The notes under the pieces are model-generated. The model did not search any database. It saw only the letters and a list, made by a program, of their open reading frames with translations, and had not been told where the DNA came from. Below, piece after piece: positions 25,763 to 33,185 of a DNA stretch of 64,000 nt. The position numbers were made by a program, and so were the translations under genes. Origin of the DNA: Fructilactobacillus hinvesii (lineage in GTDB: Bacteria > Bacillota > Bacilli > Lactobacillales > Lactobacillaceae); contig NZ_CP097118.1 of assembly GCF_024029435.1 (NCBI RefSeq), positions 1,240,001-1,304,000 on the forward strand, given 5' to 3'. Each line of letters begins with the position of its first letter. The stretch's first letter is position 1.

Positions 25763-25831
25763 AAAAATACCCAATAAAAATTAGATTTTTTTCTAACTTT
25801 TATTGGGCACTACAAAGCACATCCTGTTTTT

Positions 25832-26362
25832 TTATTCTAAATTAGCGTGACGATTCCGCATTTCTGCTTCGGTAATCCCAGCAAACTGCATATAAGCTAG
25901 CGTCAGGGCATCACCAAACAACCACACGGATTGTTCAAACAAACTCCCCATTGGTTGTACGGAAGCCTGCTCCTCTCCCACTAAGTTCTTACTCTTACCT
26001 GGTAAGAGCGTCACTTGTTGCGCCAGATCCGCTAGCGGAGAAACATCCGTCGTGGTCAATAACCACACATTAGCGCCTGCCTGTTGCGCCGCTTTTGCAA
26101 TGTTAACGGTTCCGATCGTAGTTCCCGAGGCAGAGGCAACGATTAATAGATCACCCGACTGAATCGCAGGCGTCGTAGTTTCCCCCACTACGTAAGCCAT
26201 TTTGCCTAATTGCATCAAACGCATCGCCAGGCCACGTAGCGCGAGACCCGAGCGCCCACCACCATAGACAAAAATTCGAGGAGCTTGGTGCAACTGTTCA
26301 AGCTCCGCCGGTTCGATTGCAACGTCTTGGTGCGCTAATTCTGCAATAATGGTTTGCCACAT
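25832..26362 (-). CDS. hxlB: 6-phospho-3-hexuloisomerase
   Basis: A 176-residue SIS-domain isomerase. It converts 3-hexulose 6-phosphate to fructose 6-phosphate in the ribulose monophosphate pathway. Signatures are FVYGGGRSGLALRGLAMRL, VGETTTPAIQSGDLLIVASASGTT and the end MQFAGITEAEMRNRHANLE, with the conserved C-terminal His. ATG 26362 is taken; a TTG two codons earlier is possible. It follows hxlA by 10 bases, forming an operon. Confidence 0.94.
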   Translation of the reverse strand: MWQTIIAELAHQDVAIEPAELEQLHQAPRIFVYGGGRSGLALRGLAMRLMQLGKMAYVVGETTTPAIQSGDLLIVASASGTTIGTVNIAKAAQQAGANVWLLTTTDVSPLADLAQQVTLLPGKSKNLVGEEQASVQPMGSLFEQSVWLFGDALTLAYMQFAGITEAEMRNRHANLE

Positions 26363-26372
26363 CGTCAATCGC

Positions 26373-27002
26373 CTACTTTAATTTGGCTTTGAATTCTGCA
26401 GCGGTCTTTTCTGGATCATCAGTCGTAGCAATCCCGCCACCAACAATCAAAAGATCTGGATTAGCAGCCTTCACTTCGTCCACGTTGTCGAGCTTAATTC
26501 CCCCGGCAATGGCAGTTTTAGTGTTTGTCACGTTTTCCTTAATCTTAGCAAAAGTAGCAAATGGAGTTTCACCCTTGGCCTGCAGGTCATATCCCGTGTG
26601 AGTGCCAATGTAATCAGCACCCATGGCATCAATTTCACGAGCCCGCTTAGCAACATCTTGGACTCCAATCATGTCCACGAGAATTTCCTTGCCATCATCA
26701 TGAGCTGCTTTAACGGCGTCTTTAATTGATTGGTCTTCCGCAACTCCCAAAATGGTGGTAATGTCAGCTCCGTACTTAAATGCTTGGTTTACTTCGTAAC
26801 TAGCCACGTCCATGATCTTTAAATCAGCCAGTAAGGTAATGTCTGGAAATTTTTTTCTAATTTTAGCTAAGCCTTCCAAACCAAAGTTGATCACCAAGGG
26901 AGTTCCGTATTCGAAGATATCGATACTATCCTTGGTTTTATCGATTAATTTGATTGCTCCGTCTACGTCTTCTAGGTCAATCGCGAGTTGAATTTTCATC
27001 AT
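26373..27002 (-). CDS. hxlA: 3-hexulose-6-phosphate synthase
   Basis: A 209-residue TIM-barrel aldolase of the orotidine decarboxylase superfamily. It condenses formaldehyde and ribulose 5-phosphate, or runs backwards to make pentose phosphate. Motifs are LAIDLEDVDGAIKL, EYGTPLVINFG, the catalytic DLKIMD, GVQDVAKRA and IVGGGIATTDDP. AAAGGGG lies upstream of the double ATG at 27002/26999. In a heterofermenter this may serve formaldehyde detoxification or ribulose 5-phosphate supply. Confidence 0.95.
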   Translation of the reverse strand: MMKIQLAIDLEDVDGAIKLIDKTKDSIDIFEYGTPLVINFGLEGLAKIRKKFPDITLLADLKIMDVASYEVNQAFKYGADITTILGVAEDQSIKDAVKAAHDDGKEILVDMIGVQDVAKRAREIDAMGADYIGTHTGYDLQAKGETPFATFAKIKENVTNTKTAIAGGIKLDNVDEVKAANPDLLIVGGGIATTDDPEKTAAEFKAKLK

Positions 27003-27094
27003 TAATTACCCCTTTTTACTTATTTTTTGTATGCAAGTACTACTGTATCATACTCAATTCCAGCTACAAAAAGATGTGCTCGCTGGATCTAACT

Positions 27095-27124
27095 AAAAAA
27101 GACAGCCGCTTTGACTGTCTTTTT
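27095..27124. terminator. Bidirectional terminator after dld
   Basis: AAAAAAGACAG pairs with CTGTCTTTTT with a T-run on both strands; it ends dld on the minus strand. Confidence 0.85.
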
Positions 27125-27138
27125 GGTCTAAACCTATT

Positions 27139-28821
27139 TTATTGCCAGTTCTTTTTCTTGGAAGTTAATCCAATTCCAGGGTTAAACGTGTTCGTTGGGT
27201 CATTTTCCTTGTAGTGTTTTACTAACGTTTCTGGAGCATGGTAGAGGTGTCCCACGTTGTGTTCAGCTGGGTAAATTGCTCCCCGGGCATCAAATTGTTT
27301 CAGCATCTTGGGCTTCAATTCGTGAGCATCTACTCCCGGTTTCAAAATATAATCTTGGTGCATCACGTGATCCAAGAAGTGCCCATAGTACATTTTGTAC
27401 TGAATTTGATCGTCAATTTCCTTTGGCAAAGTTTCAAACCATTTTTCTTCATTTCGTGGTAAAGCAACGTCCAACGGTAGGATTTGATTTCCTTCCTTTT
27501 GGTGGGTTTCCTGGTACCGAATTGGCACAGAAGCAGCTACGTACCGGTGAATGGCAGCCACATTGGCTTCATGATGGGTACATTCAAAGTAGTCCCCTTC
27601 GTTATTCTGGAAGAATTCGTCCAGATATTGCTTTGCTTCTGCAATCCCGTCATCAGAAACCTTCAGTTGCAAATAGTGAGTATATTTGTTCCGATACTCT
27701 TCCATCCTCTTGGGCAATTGGTTTGGGAACAGCACACTCGATTTTTGTAACGTTCGGTCAATGAAGTCCGGCTTAAACGTTGGAATGTGGCGTAACTTCC
27801 GTTCGGTCGCAGCTCTAAAGTTAAACAGGAACGGAAGCGGATTCGTTCCAAGGTATTCAATGACCATCAGGGAGTCTTTTCCATACTTTTTGGCTAAATC
27901 GTAAGCATCCCGGTGCATGTATTCCCCAGAAATCGGCAAATGTTTAAACTGAGTTAAAATGTGTCGTCTCAATTTTTCCAAGACGTCTGGATCGTTGGTT
28001 CCAATGTAAAAGACTTTCGTTTCCTTCGGTTTGGGATATGTATCTAAGCGAACCGCAAAGGCCACCAGTTTTCCGGCTGAACCAGAAACTTCGTAAAGTT
28101 CCTTCGGGTCAGCATTATAACGGGTTGGTTGGTCGGAAGTGACGTTTCGAACCCGTTCTTCGTAATTCCGGTTATGCCCGACCCGCTCTGGATCATACAG
28201 GACGTCTTGGGCGGAATAGTTGTGATTTTCCAGGTTAGTAATGATTTCTTCGGGGGTATCCCCAAGTTCAATTCCTAAGTGGTTAACTAGCTTCAACTCA
28301 CCGTCAGCAGTAATCTGAGCGTAAAGTGCCAGTTCCGTGTAAGCTGGTCCTCGTTGAATCAAGGCACCACCAGAATTGTTGTTAACTCCCCCAATTACCG
28401 TAGCCCCAATGTTAGAAGATCCAATCACAGAGTGCGGATCACGGTTAACTTTGTCCAGGTTGGTTTCCAATTCGTGTAACGTTAATCCCGGAAAGGCAAT
28501 GACCTGTTTGTTGTCATCAATCAGTTGCATCCCCTTAATCCGCATAACGTTAATCACTAATACGTCCCGATCATAACCCCCATCAGCGGGTACAGATCCT
28601 TCCGTTAACCCAGTATTGGCAGCCTGCATAATCACAACTAGGTCGTTTTTTTGCACAACCTGTAAAATCCGCCAGAGTTCTAGTAATGTTCCTGGACGAA
28701 CCACGGCCAACGCGTCTCCGCGACCGGATCGATAACCTTCCCGATACTGAAGTGATTTCTCCTTTGAAGTAATTACGTAACGACTACCAACGATGTTTTC
28801 TAATTCACTGATTACTGACAT
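27139..28821 (-). CDS. dld: Quinone-dependent D-lactate dehydrogenase (FAD)
   Basis: A 560-residue peripheral membrane flavoprotein that oxidises D-lactate to pyruvate. The N-terminal FAD-binding domain (about 35-215) has ALAVVRPGTLLELWRIL, AANTGLTEGSVPADGGYDRD, FPGLTLHELE and GGVNNNSGGALI. The C-terminal membrane-binding and cap part contains HHEANVAAIHRY, PAEHNVGH and ENDPTNTFNPG. Length matches bacterial Dld. A consensus cre site lies 77 bases upstream. Confidence 0.94.
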   Translation of the reverse strand: MSVISELENIVGSRYVITSKEKSLQYREGYRSGRGDALAVVRPGTLLELWRILQVVQKNDLVVIMQAANTGLTEGSVPADGGYDRDVLVINVMRIKGMQLIDDNKQVIAFPGLTLHELETNLDKVNRDPHSVIGSSNIGATVIGGVNNNSGGALIQRGPAYTELALYAQITADGELKLVNHLGIELGDTPEEIITNLENHNYSAQDVLYDPERVGHNRNYEERVRNVTSDQPTRYNADPKELYEVSGSAGKLVAFAVRLDTYPKPKETKVFYIGTNDPDVLEKLRRHILTQFKHLPISGEYMHRDAYDLAKKYGKDSLMVIEYLGTNPLPFLFNFRAATERKLRHIPTFKPDFIDRTLQKSSVLFPNQLPKRMEEYRNKYTHYLQLKVSDDGIAEAKQYLDEFFQNNEGDYFECTHHEANVAAIHRYVAASVPIRYQETHQKEGNQILPLDVALPRNEEKWFETLPKEIDDQIQYKMYYGHFLDHVMHQDYILKPGVDAHELKPKMLKQFDARGAIYPAEHNVGHLYHAPETLVKHYKENDPTNTFNPGIGLTSKKKNWQ

Positions 28822-28897
28822 TGTCCACGTCTTCCTTCTATGTTTTAACTTAATTATAAATCAAAATTTAGACAAATTCTATCGTTGGTTTCGATTT

Positions 28898-28912
28898 ATG
28901 AAACCGATTGCA
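28898..28912. promoter_or_regulatory. cre site upstream of dld
   Basis: ATGAAACCGATTGCA matches WTGNAANCGNWNNCW at every defined position. Location ahead of dld suggests CcpA control of lactate reoxidation. Confidence 0.7.
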
Positions 28913-28999
28913 AAAAAACTGGCATCTTTGACGGACGCTAGTTTATTTTGCTTATTTGGTGCCAATCACCTTAATTTTTGATTTTCATCTTTTTTAAAC

Positions 29000-29043
29000 A
29001 AAAAAGGCATAACCCATAAAAAATTTATGAGTTATGTCCTTTA
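29000..29043 (-). terminator. Terminator after the class-I amidotransferase gene
   Basis: AGGACATAACTCATAAA pairs with TTTATGGGTTATGCCT on the minus strand, followed by T6. Confidence 0.85.
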
Positions 29044-29071
29044 GCAATCTTTTTTCTAAAACTAATTAATT

Positions 29072-29788
29072 TCACAAATTTGCGCGTTGAAAGAAAGTGG
29101 TAAACAATCGTTCCTGGCTCAGATCCTTTTGCCATAGGTCTTCTGGATGCCACTGGACCCCTAAAAGCAAACCAGAATCATCTTCCACTGCTTCAGGAAC
29201 TCCATCATCTGCTTCAGCAACCACATGAAGATTGGGAGCAATACGGTGCAAGCCCTGGTGGTGACGTGAATTAACGCCCGTCTGAGTGCCCACAGCCTGT
29301 GATAGTTGCGTTCCCGGCTCAACTGTAATTTCATGAACTTCCGACTGGGACAGTTTTCCACGTTGTTCGTGAATTTGCGGATGACCTGGAAATTCGGTTG
29401 GTAAATCCTGATACAAACTTCCTCCAAACGCAACGTTTAAGAGCTGATATCCCCGACAAATACCTAACACGGGTTTGTGTTGATCTAACGCTGCTTTGGC
29501 AACCGCAAACTCAAACTCATCATGGGGTTCATAACTCGTCGTTAGCTCTGCTTGCGGACTTTCATGAAAAAACTCGGGATCAATATCCTGGCCACCAGGA
29601 ATGATCACGGCATCCACCATTGCTACCAATTCTGGGGCTAATTCTGGTTTAACCACCGGTAAGATTACCGGAATGTGTTGATGCTTGGTGACCACATCGA
29701 TAAACGTTTTCGGCAAACAATTAGCCAATGGTTGGCAGTAAAGATTTGGTTCTCCGAGATTCACGTTCGCTGTTATTCCAATTCGCAT
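29072..29788 (-). CDS. Gamma-glutamyl-gamma-aminobutyrate hydrolase family protein (PuuD-like)
   Basis: A 238-residue class I glutamine amidotransferase-like hydrolase. Signatures are IPGGQDIDP, the nucleophile elbow LGICRGYQLLNVAFGG with Cys, NSRHHQGLHRIAP and the catalytic His-Glu in VQWHPEDLW. Family members cleave gamma-glutamyl amides such as gamma-Glu-GABA. No polyamine genes are nearby, so the physiological substrate is open. ATG 29788 has AGGAAG upstream; the longer frame starts inside poor context. Confidence 0.92.
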   Translation of the reverse strand: MRIGITANVNLGEPNLYCQPLANCLPKTFIDVVTKHQHIPVILPVVKPELAPELVAMVDAVIIPGGQDIDPEFFHESPQAELTTSYEPHDEFEFAVAKAALDQHKPVLGICRGYQLLNVAFGGSLYQDLPTEFPGHPQIHEQRGKLSQSEVHEITVEPGTQLSQAVGTQTGVNSRHHQGLHRIAPNLHVVAEADDGVPEAVEDDSGLLLGVQWHPEDLWQKDLSQERLFTTFFQRANL

Positions 29789-29835
29789 TGGTAATCTTCC
29801 TTTTTTTAATAGTTGCAATTCATCATTTTAAAAAC

Positions 29836-29864
29836 CAAAAAAGCCTTTAAATCATTTTAAAGAC
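29836..29864 (-). terminator. Terminator after the M20 peptidase gene
   Basis: GGTCTTTAAA-ATGA-TTTAAAGGC (with a G-U pair) followed by T6 on the minus strand. Confidence 0.75.
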
Positions 29865-29892
29865 CATTTTACTCTAATGTTTAATCTTGGGC

Positions 29893-31119
29893 TTACTTTA
29901 AGTATTCTGCAAACAGTTTTTCGTAAATTTCAATGAAATCAAACCACATTTGTTCAGAAGCTGCTTCGTTCGTCTGGTGCATCTTTAGTGGATTGCCCGG
30001 GCCAAAGACTGCGTAGTTTGCCCCCCGAAGCTTATCTCGTAACAATTCCGAAGCATCCGTCCCTCCGGCAGCACTCAAAACGGATAATTTATCCGTTGAA
30101 AATGGATTAAAGCCTTGCTTTTTCAACATTTCTGCTCCCTGGCGTTGTTCATCCGCTGAGTACTGCATCGTTTGCATGTATGGCGTGGCAATCTCGACGA
30201 TTTCTTTAATTAATCGCGAGTCAGGATTAGCTACTACCGGCGGAATGTTCATCAGTAATTTTACTTGAATTTCTCCATCGTGCGTGGCGTTAAATTCTTC
30301 TAACCTCGCGTTAAAATCGGCAATCACCGCTTCGTTATTGTACTTGGGCACAATTCGAGTGTTAATTTGTGCTTCCGCTTTAGCGGGAATTGCATTAATT
30401 TGAATTCCACCCTTAAAAATATCAACAGTAAAGGTCGTGTTCCCTAACACGTCATCCGGTCGTTGGCTTGCTTTTTGCTCAATTTTAGCTTTCACGGCTT
30501 CTAAGAAATCCATTAGGTTCTGAATTGCATTAATCCCAAAGTTTGGGCGCGAACTGTGGGCGGCTTTTCCGATGGAAGTAACCACAAAATCAACTTCACC
30601 CTTATTGGCATAAACGGTCCGATAACCGGTGGGTTCTGCAATCAACAGCGTATCCGAATCATGCATAATGCCTGCCTGATGCAAAGCCCGCGATCCTCGC
30701 ATGTCGCTTTCCTCACCAGCCGTTAACACTAACCGTAACGTCCCTTGTAACGGCACTTGACGTTCATGGGTTTCAATCATGGCAATCAATAAGGCAGCCA
30801 CTCCACCTTTCATATCGGTGACCCCGCTCCCGTAGAACTGACCGTCCTTTTGAACCAGCTCAAATGGATTAGTGTCCCAATCGGCTTCATCAACGGCTAC
30901 TGTATCTAAGTGTCCACTAACCGTGAAGACCGGTTTGTCACCGGTTCCAATCTCAGCAATCAAATTAGCTTGTCGATTTCCTAAATCGTGGATTTCACTC
31001 TTAATCCCATGTTCCGCTAATAAATCACGGACATATTCAGCAGCCGTAAGTTCGTTACCGCCAACCGTCTTAAAGCCAATCAAACGTTGTAAAATTGCTA
31101 ATTTTTCCTGTCGTTCCAT
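29893..31119 (-). CDS. M20-family metallopeptidase (ArgE/DapE-like)
   Basis: A 408-residue di-zinc hydrolase. The metal ligands are found in VSGHLDTV, YGSGVTDMKGG, the AGEESDMRG pair of Glu, and near the end NPLKMHQTNEAAS. A dimerisation domain (about 180-295) interrupts the catalytic one. It resembles succinyl-diaminopimelate desuccinylase or acetylornithine deacetylase; no lysine or arginine genes flank it. ATG 31119 follows AGGTGG. A decayed homologue lies at 37.0-37.4 kb. Confidence 0.9.
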   Translation of the reverse strand: MERQEKLAILQRLIGFKTVGGNELTAAEYVRDLLAEHGIKSEIHDLGNRQANLIAEIGTGDKPVFTVSGHLDTVAVDEADWDTNPFELVQKDGQFYGSGVTDMKGGVAALLIAMIETHERQVPLQGTLRLVLTAGEESDMRGSRALHQAGIMHDSDTLLIAEPTGYRTVYANKGEVDFVVTSIGKAAHSSRPNFGINAIQNLMDFLEAVKAKIEQKASQRPDDVLGNTTFTVDIFKGGIQINAIPAKAEAQINTRIVPKYNNEAVIADFNARLEEFNATHDGEIQVKLLMNIPPVVANPDSRLIKEIVEIATPYMQTMQYSADEQRQGAEMLKKQGFNPFSTDKLSVLSAAGGTDASELLRDKLRGANYAVFGPGNPLKMHQTNEAASEQMWFDFIEIYEKLFAEYLK

Positions 31120-31140
31120 TTTATCCACCTAACTCTACAC

Positions 31141-31665
31141 TTATTTTAATTTTTTAATGAGCACCAAATCGGTCTGCGGATCATCCCCTAATTCAAAGGT
31201 ATGAGTGGTTTCCTGCTGAAAACCAATTGTCCGATAAAAGGCCTTAGCCTTCTCATTTTCACTCCAAACGCCGAGCCACATGTAATCTTCCCCCCGGTCT
31301 CTGGCGGTTTGTTCCGCAAAAGCCAGCAATTTACTTCCCAATCCCTGTCTTTTAAAGGCCGGTAACACGTATAGCTTTTCCACTTCGAGGGAGTAACCTT
31401 CATAATCCTCAGTTTGGGCAGCGTCAAAATTAAGCTTCATGTAACCCCCAATTTTACCATTGACTAGGATAAAGTAAAAGTCACAATTAACTTGTTGTAA
31501 CTGATTTGCTACTTGAGTAAGTGAGTAATTTTGTTCTAGATAATTAGCAATGTTCTCATCAGCGGAAGACCCTCGGTAAGTATCCCAGAAGGTCGTCACA
31601 ATTAGTTGATGTAATTCTCGTACCGTTTGTTTTGTATTTGTTAAGTGCTTAATCTCAGTGGTCAT
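31141..31665 (-). CDS. GNAT N-acetyltransferase
   Basis: A 174-residue acetyltransferase. It has an FWDTYRG-type start of the domain, VNGKIGGYMKLNF, the acetyl-CoA loop VLPAFKRQGLGSKLLAFAEQTA and WLGVWSENEKAKAFYRTIGFQ. The overall pattern (YLEQNYSLTQVANQL, WLGVWEKN) is like PaiA-type spermidine/diamine acetyltransferases, so a polyamine substrate is possible but unproven. ATG 31665 has GGAG upstream. It is followed after 21 bases by the M20 gene start. Confidence 0.88.
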   Translation of the reverse strand: MTTEIKHLTNTKQTVRELHQLIVTTFWDTYRGSSADENIANYLEQNYSLTQVANQLQQVNCDFYFILVNGKIGGYMKLNFDAAQTEDYEGYSLEVEKLYVLPAFKRQGLGSKLLAFAEQTARDRGEDYMWLGVWSENEKAKAFYRTIGFQQETTHTFELGDDPQTDLVLIKKLK

Positions 31666-31724
31666 ATAAACTCCAATATTAATTTCTACGCACAAAAAGC
31701 CCTCCCGTAAAGAAGGACGATTCA

Positions 31725-32513
31725 TTATTTGACATCCAATGCGACCGAACCCAGTTGGTGATCAAAATCAGCTTGCCAATGTCCCCGCGTTAGTGACACC
31801 GGTAGTAAGAAAGTACCAGTCGAAACGTGCTCTCCAACCCGTAATTGTTGTCCCCGGCTCGCTAGCTTATGGACTAGCCACTGTAAGGCTTTCACCGGAT
31901 TTCCCAGAACTTCACTCGAACTTCCTTGTGCCACCTGTTCGTGGTCATGAACCAGTTGCGCGTGCACTTCGGCTAAGTCCGCTAATTGAAAATTAGCTCC
32001 TGGGACTTCCGTACCATAAACAACCGCTCCACCGACCGCCGCATCTGCAATGACTAAATGCTTTGGAAGCTTCGGGAACCAGTCTTTAAACCGACAATCT
32101 GGTAGTTCAATTGCTGGAGCTACGGTAGTTTTAGCTAATAACGTTTCCAAGTCATCTCGTTCAGTTAAAGTTTCCTGAACGGTTAACACGAGTTCAACTT
32201 CGACTAACGGTGCTAAAAACATCTTCATCGGTAGCTGAACTCCTGAACGAAAGAAGCGTTCTTCTAACTGGGCACCATAAAGTGGTTCCGTAGCAGCAAA
32301 CATGGACTGCGTCTCAGCACTAGTCAAGCTAATCTTATAACCACCTCGTTGGTGCCGTCTCAGCTCCATGAGCCGATCCTGCACTTGATAGGCTTGTTCA
32401 TCAGAAAAAGCCGGAAAATCGTCCATGTTTAACGGTTCCTGGTCGGCGTAGGCTTGATATAAAATTTGCGCCAGTGCCTCTACATGTTCTGAATTTGCTA
32501 CTTGGTCAGTCAT
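31725..32513 (-). CDS. 2-keto-4-pentenoate hydratase-family protein
   Basis: A 262-residue protein of the fumarylacetoacetate hydrolase fold, nearest to MhpD-type hydratases. Supporting stretches are GYKISLTSAETQSMF, EVELVLTVQETL with the metal-binding Glu pair, PAIELPDCRF, DAAVGGAVVYG and GNPVKALQWLVHKLASRGQQL. Isolated copies in lactobacilli have no aromatic degradation pathway around them, as here, so the true substrate is unknown. Confidence 0.85.
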   Translation of the reverse strand: MTDQVANSEHVEALAQILYQAYADQEPLNMDDFPAFSDEQAYQVQDRLMELRRHQRGGYKISLTSAETQSMFAATEPLYGAQLEERFFRSGVQLPMKMFLAPLVEVELVLTVQETLTERDDLETLLAKTTVAPAIELPDCRFKDWFPKLPKHLVIADAAVGGAVVYGTEVPGANFQLADLAEVHAQLVHDHEQVAQGSSSEVLGNPVKALQWLVHKLASRGQQLRVGEHVSTGTFLLPVSLTRGHWQADFDHQLGSVALDVK

Positions 32514-33185
32514 CTTAACACTCCCTTTTCCTTAAAATTTAATCCAACTTAATGTTCGATTTTAGCTAGTATAACGTAAGTAAAAAGAATGTCAAATGGC
32601 ATTTTAACGAACTACTTAATTTTTAAATTAATTAAAGTTCGTTTATCTTCAGACTAAACTTTTGACAATCTCAAATTTTATAATTATTTCGAACTTTAAC
32701 TAAAATAAAAAATTCAAGTTCTACAATTTTTGGTACTAATAACATTAATTAAGTGAAAGTGATCAGTACTTTTTTATATAATTAGTGAAAATAAAACTGT
32801 TATCATACAGAATTAACCAAATTAAAAGACATTAATCCTAACAATCATATTCCTAGAAACGTAAAGGTTAAAGCAGCACTACAATTAAGCTCTAATATTA
32901 CCATTAAACCAATCATGGTTATCGTAGTTTCTAAAATTTCAGAGTTAGAATCTTAATCTCTTTTTCAAGCAAACATTTCTCCAAATAATTATAAAAAAGG
33001 CGATAGAATCGGTTAAGGATTCCATCACCTAGTGTCAGACTCATTTATTAAACAACTTAATCATCAGTACCATTTAACAAAGAACTTTGAAAAAGACCTT
33101 AAAAATTATACTTTTATACAAATTTCACGTGGAAAAATCCAACTTTTAAAATAATCATAATCAAAGTACGCTCTATGAACAAAAA
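32514..33185. other. AT-rich intergenic region with a dispersed repeat
   Basis: About 670 bases, very AT-rich, without an intact gene. A short open stretch at about 32805-32955 (plus) reads LTKLKDINPNNHIPRNVKVKAALQ and then stops; it may be a fragment of a lost gene. The right part holds copy B of the dispersed element. Confidence 0.6.
32995..33095 (-). repeat. Dispersed element copy B and terminator of the LPxTG gene
   Basis: On the minus strand TTTGTTAAATGGTACTGATGA runs through a TTTAATAAATGA block to GGTGATGGAATCC-TTAACC-GATTCTATCGCC and T6. The last part is a good rho-independent terminator for the surface protein gene. It matches copy A at 24255-24340 over about 85 bases. Confidence 0.8.

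Larger units (their letters stand above)
24339..25815 (-). mobile_element. IS3-family insertion sequence (IS150-like)
   Basis: An element of about 1.48 kb with terminal inverted repeats. The left end reads TTGTAGTGCCCTATAAAAGTT (first part) and the right end, inverted, TTGTAGTGCCCAATAAAAGTT, so 20 of 21 bases match. It encodes overlapping orfA and orfB on the minus strand. The right end lies 16 bases from the hxlB stop. No obvious flanking target duplication is seen. Confidence 0.92.

Noticed and set aside
32805..32955. Short plus-strand open stretch with LTKLKDINPNNHIP
   Set aside because: It slightly resembles a LysM-like fragment, but it is too short and has no start; it is kept only as a note in the intergenic entry.
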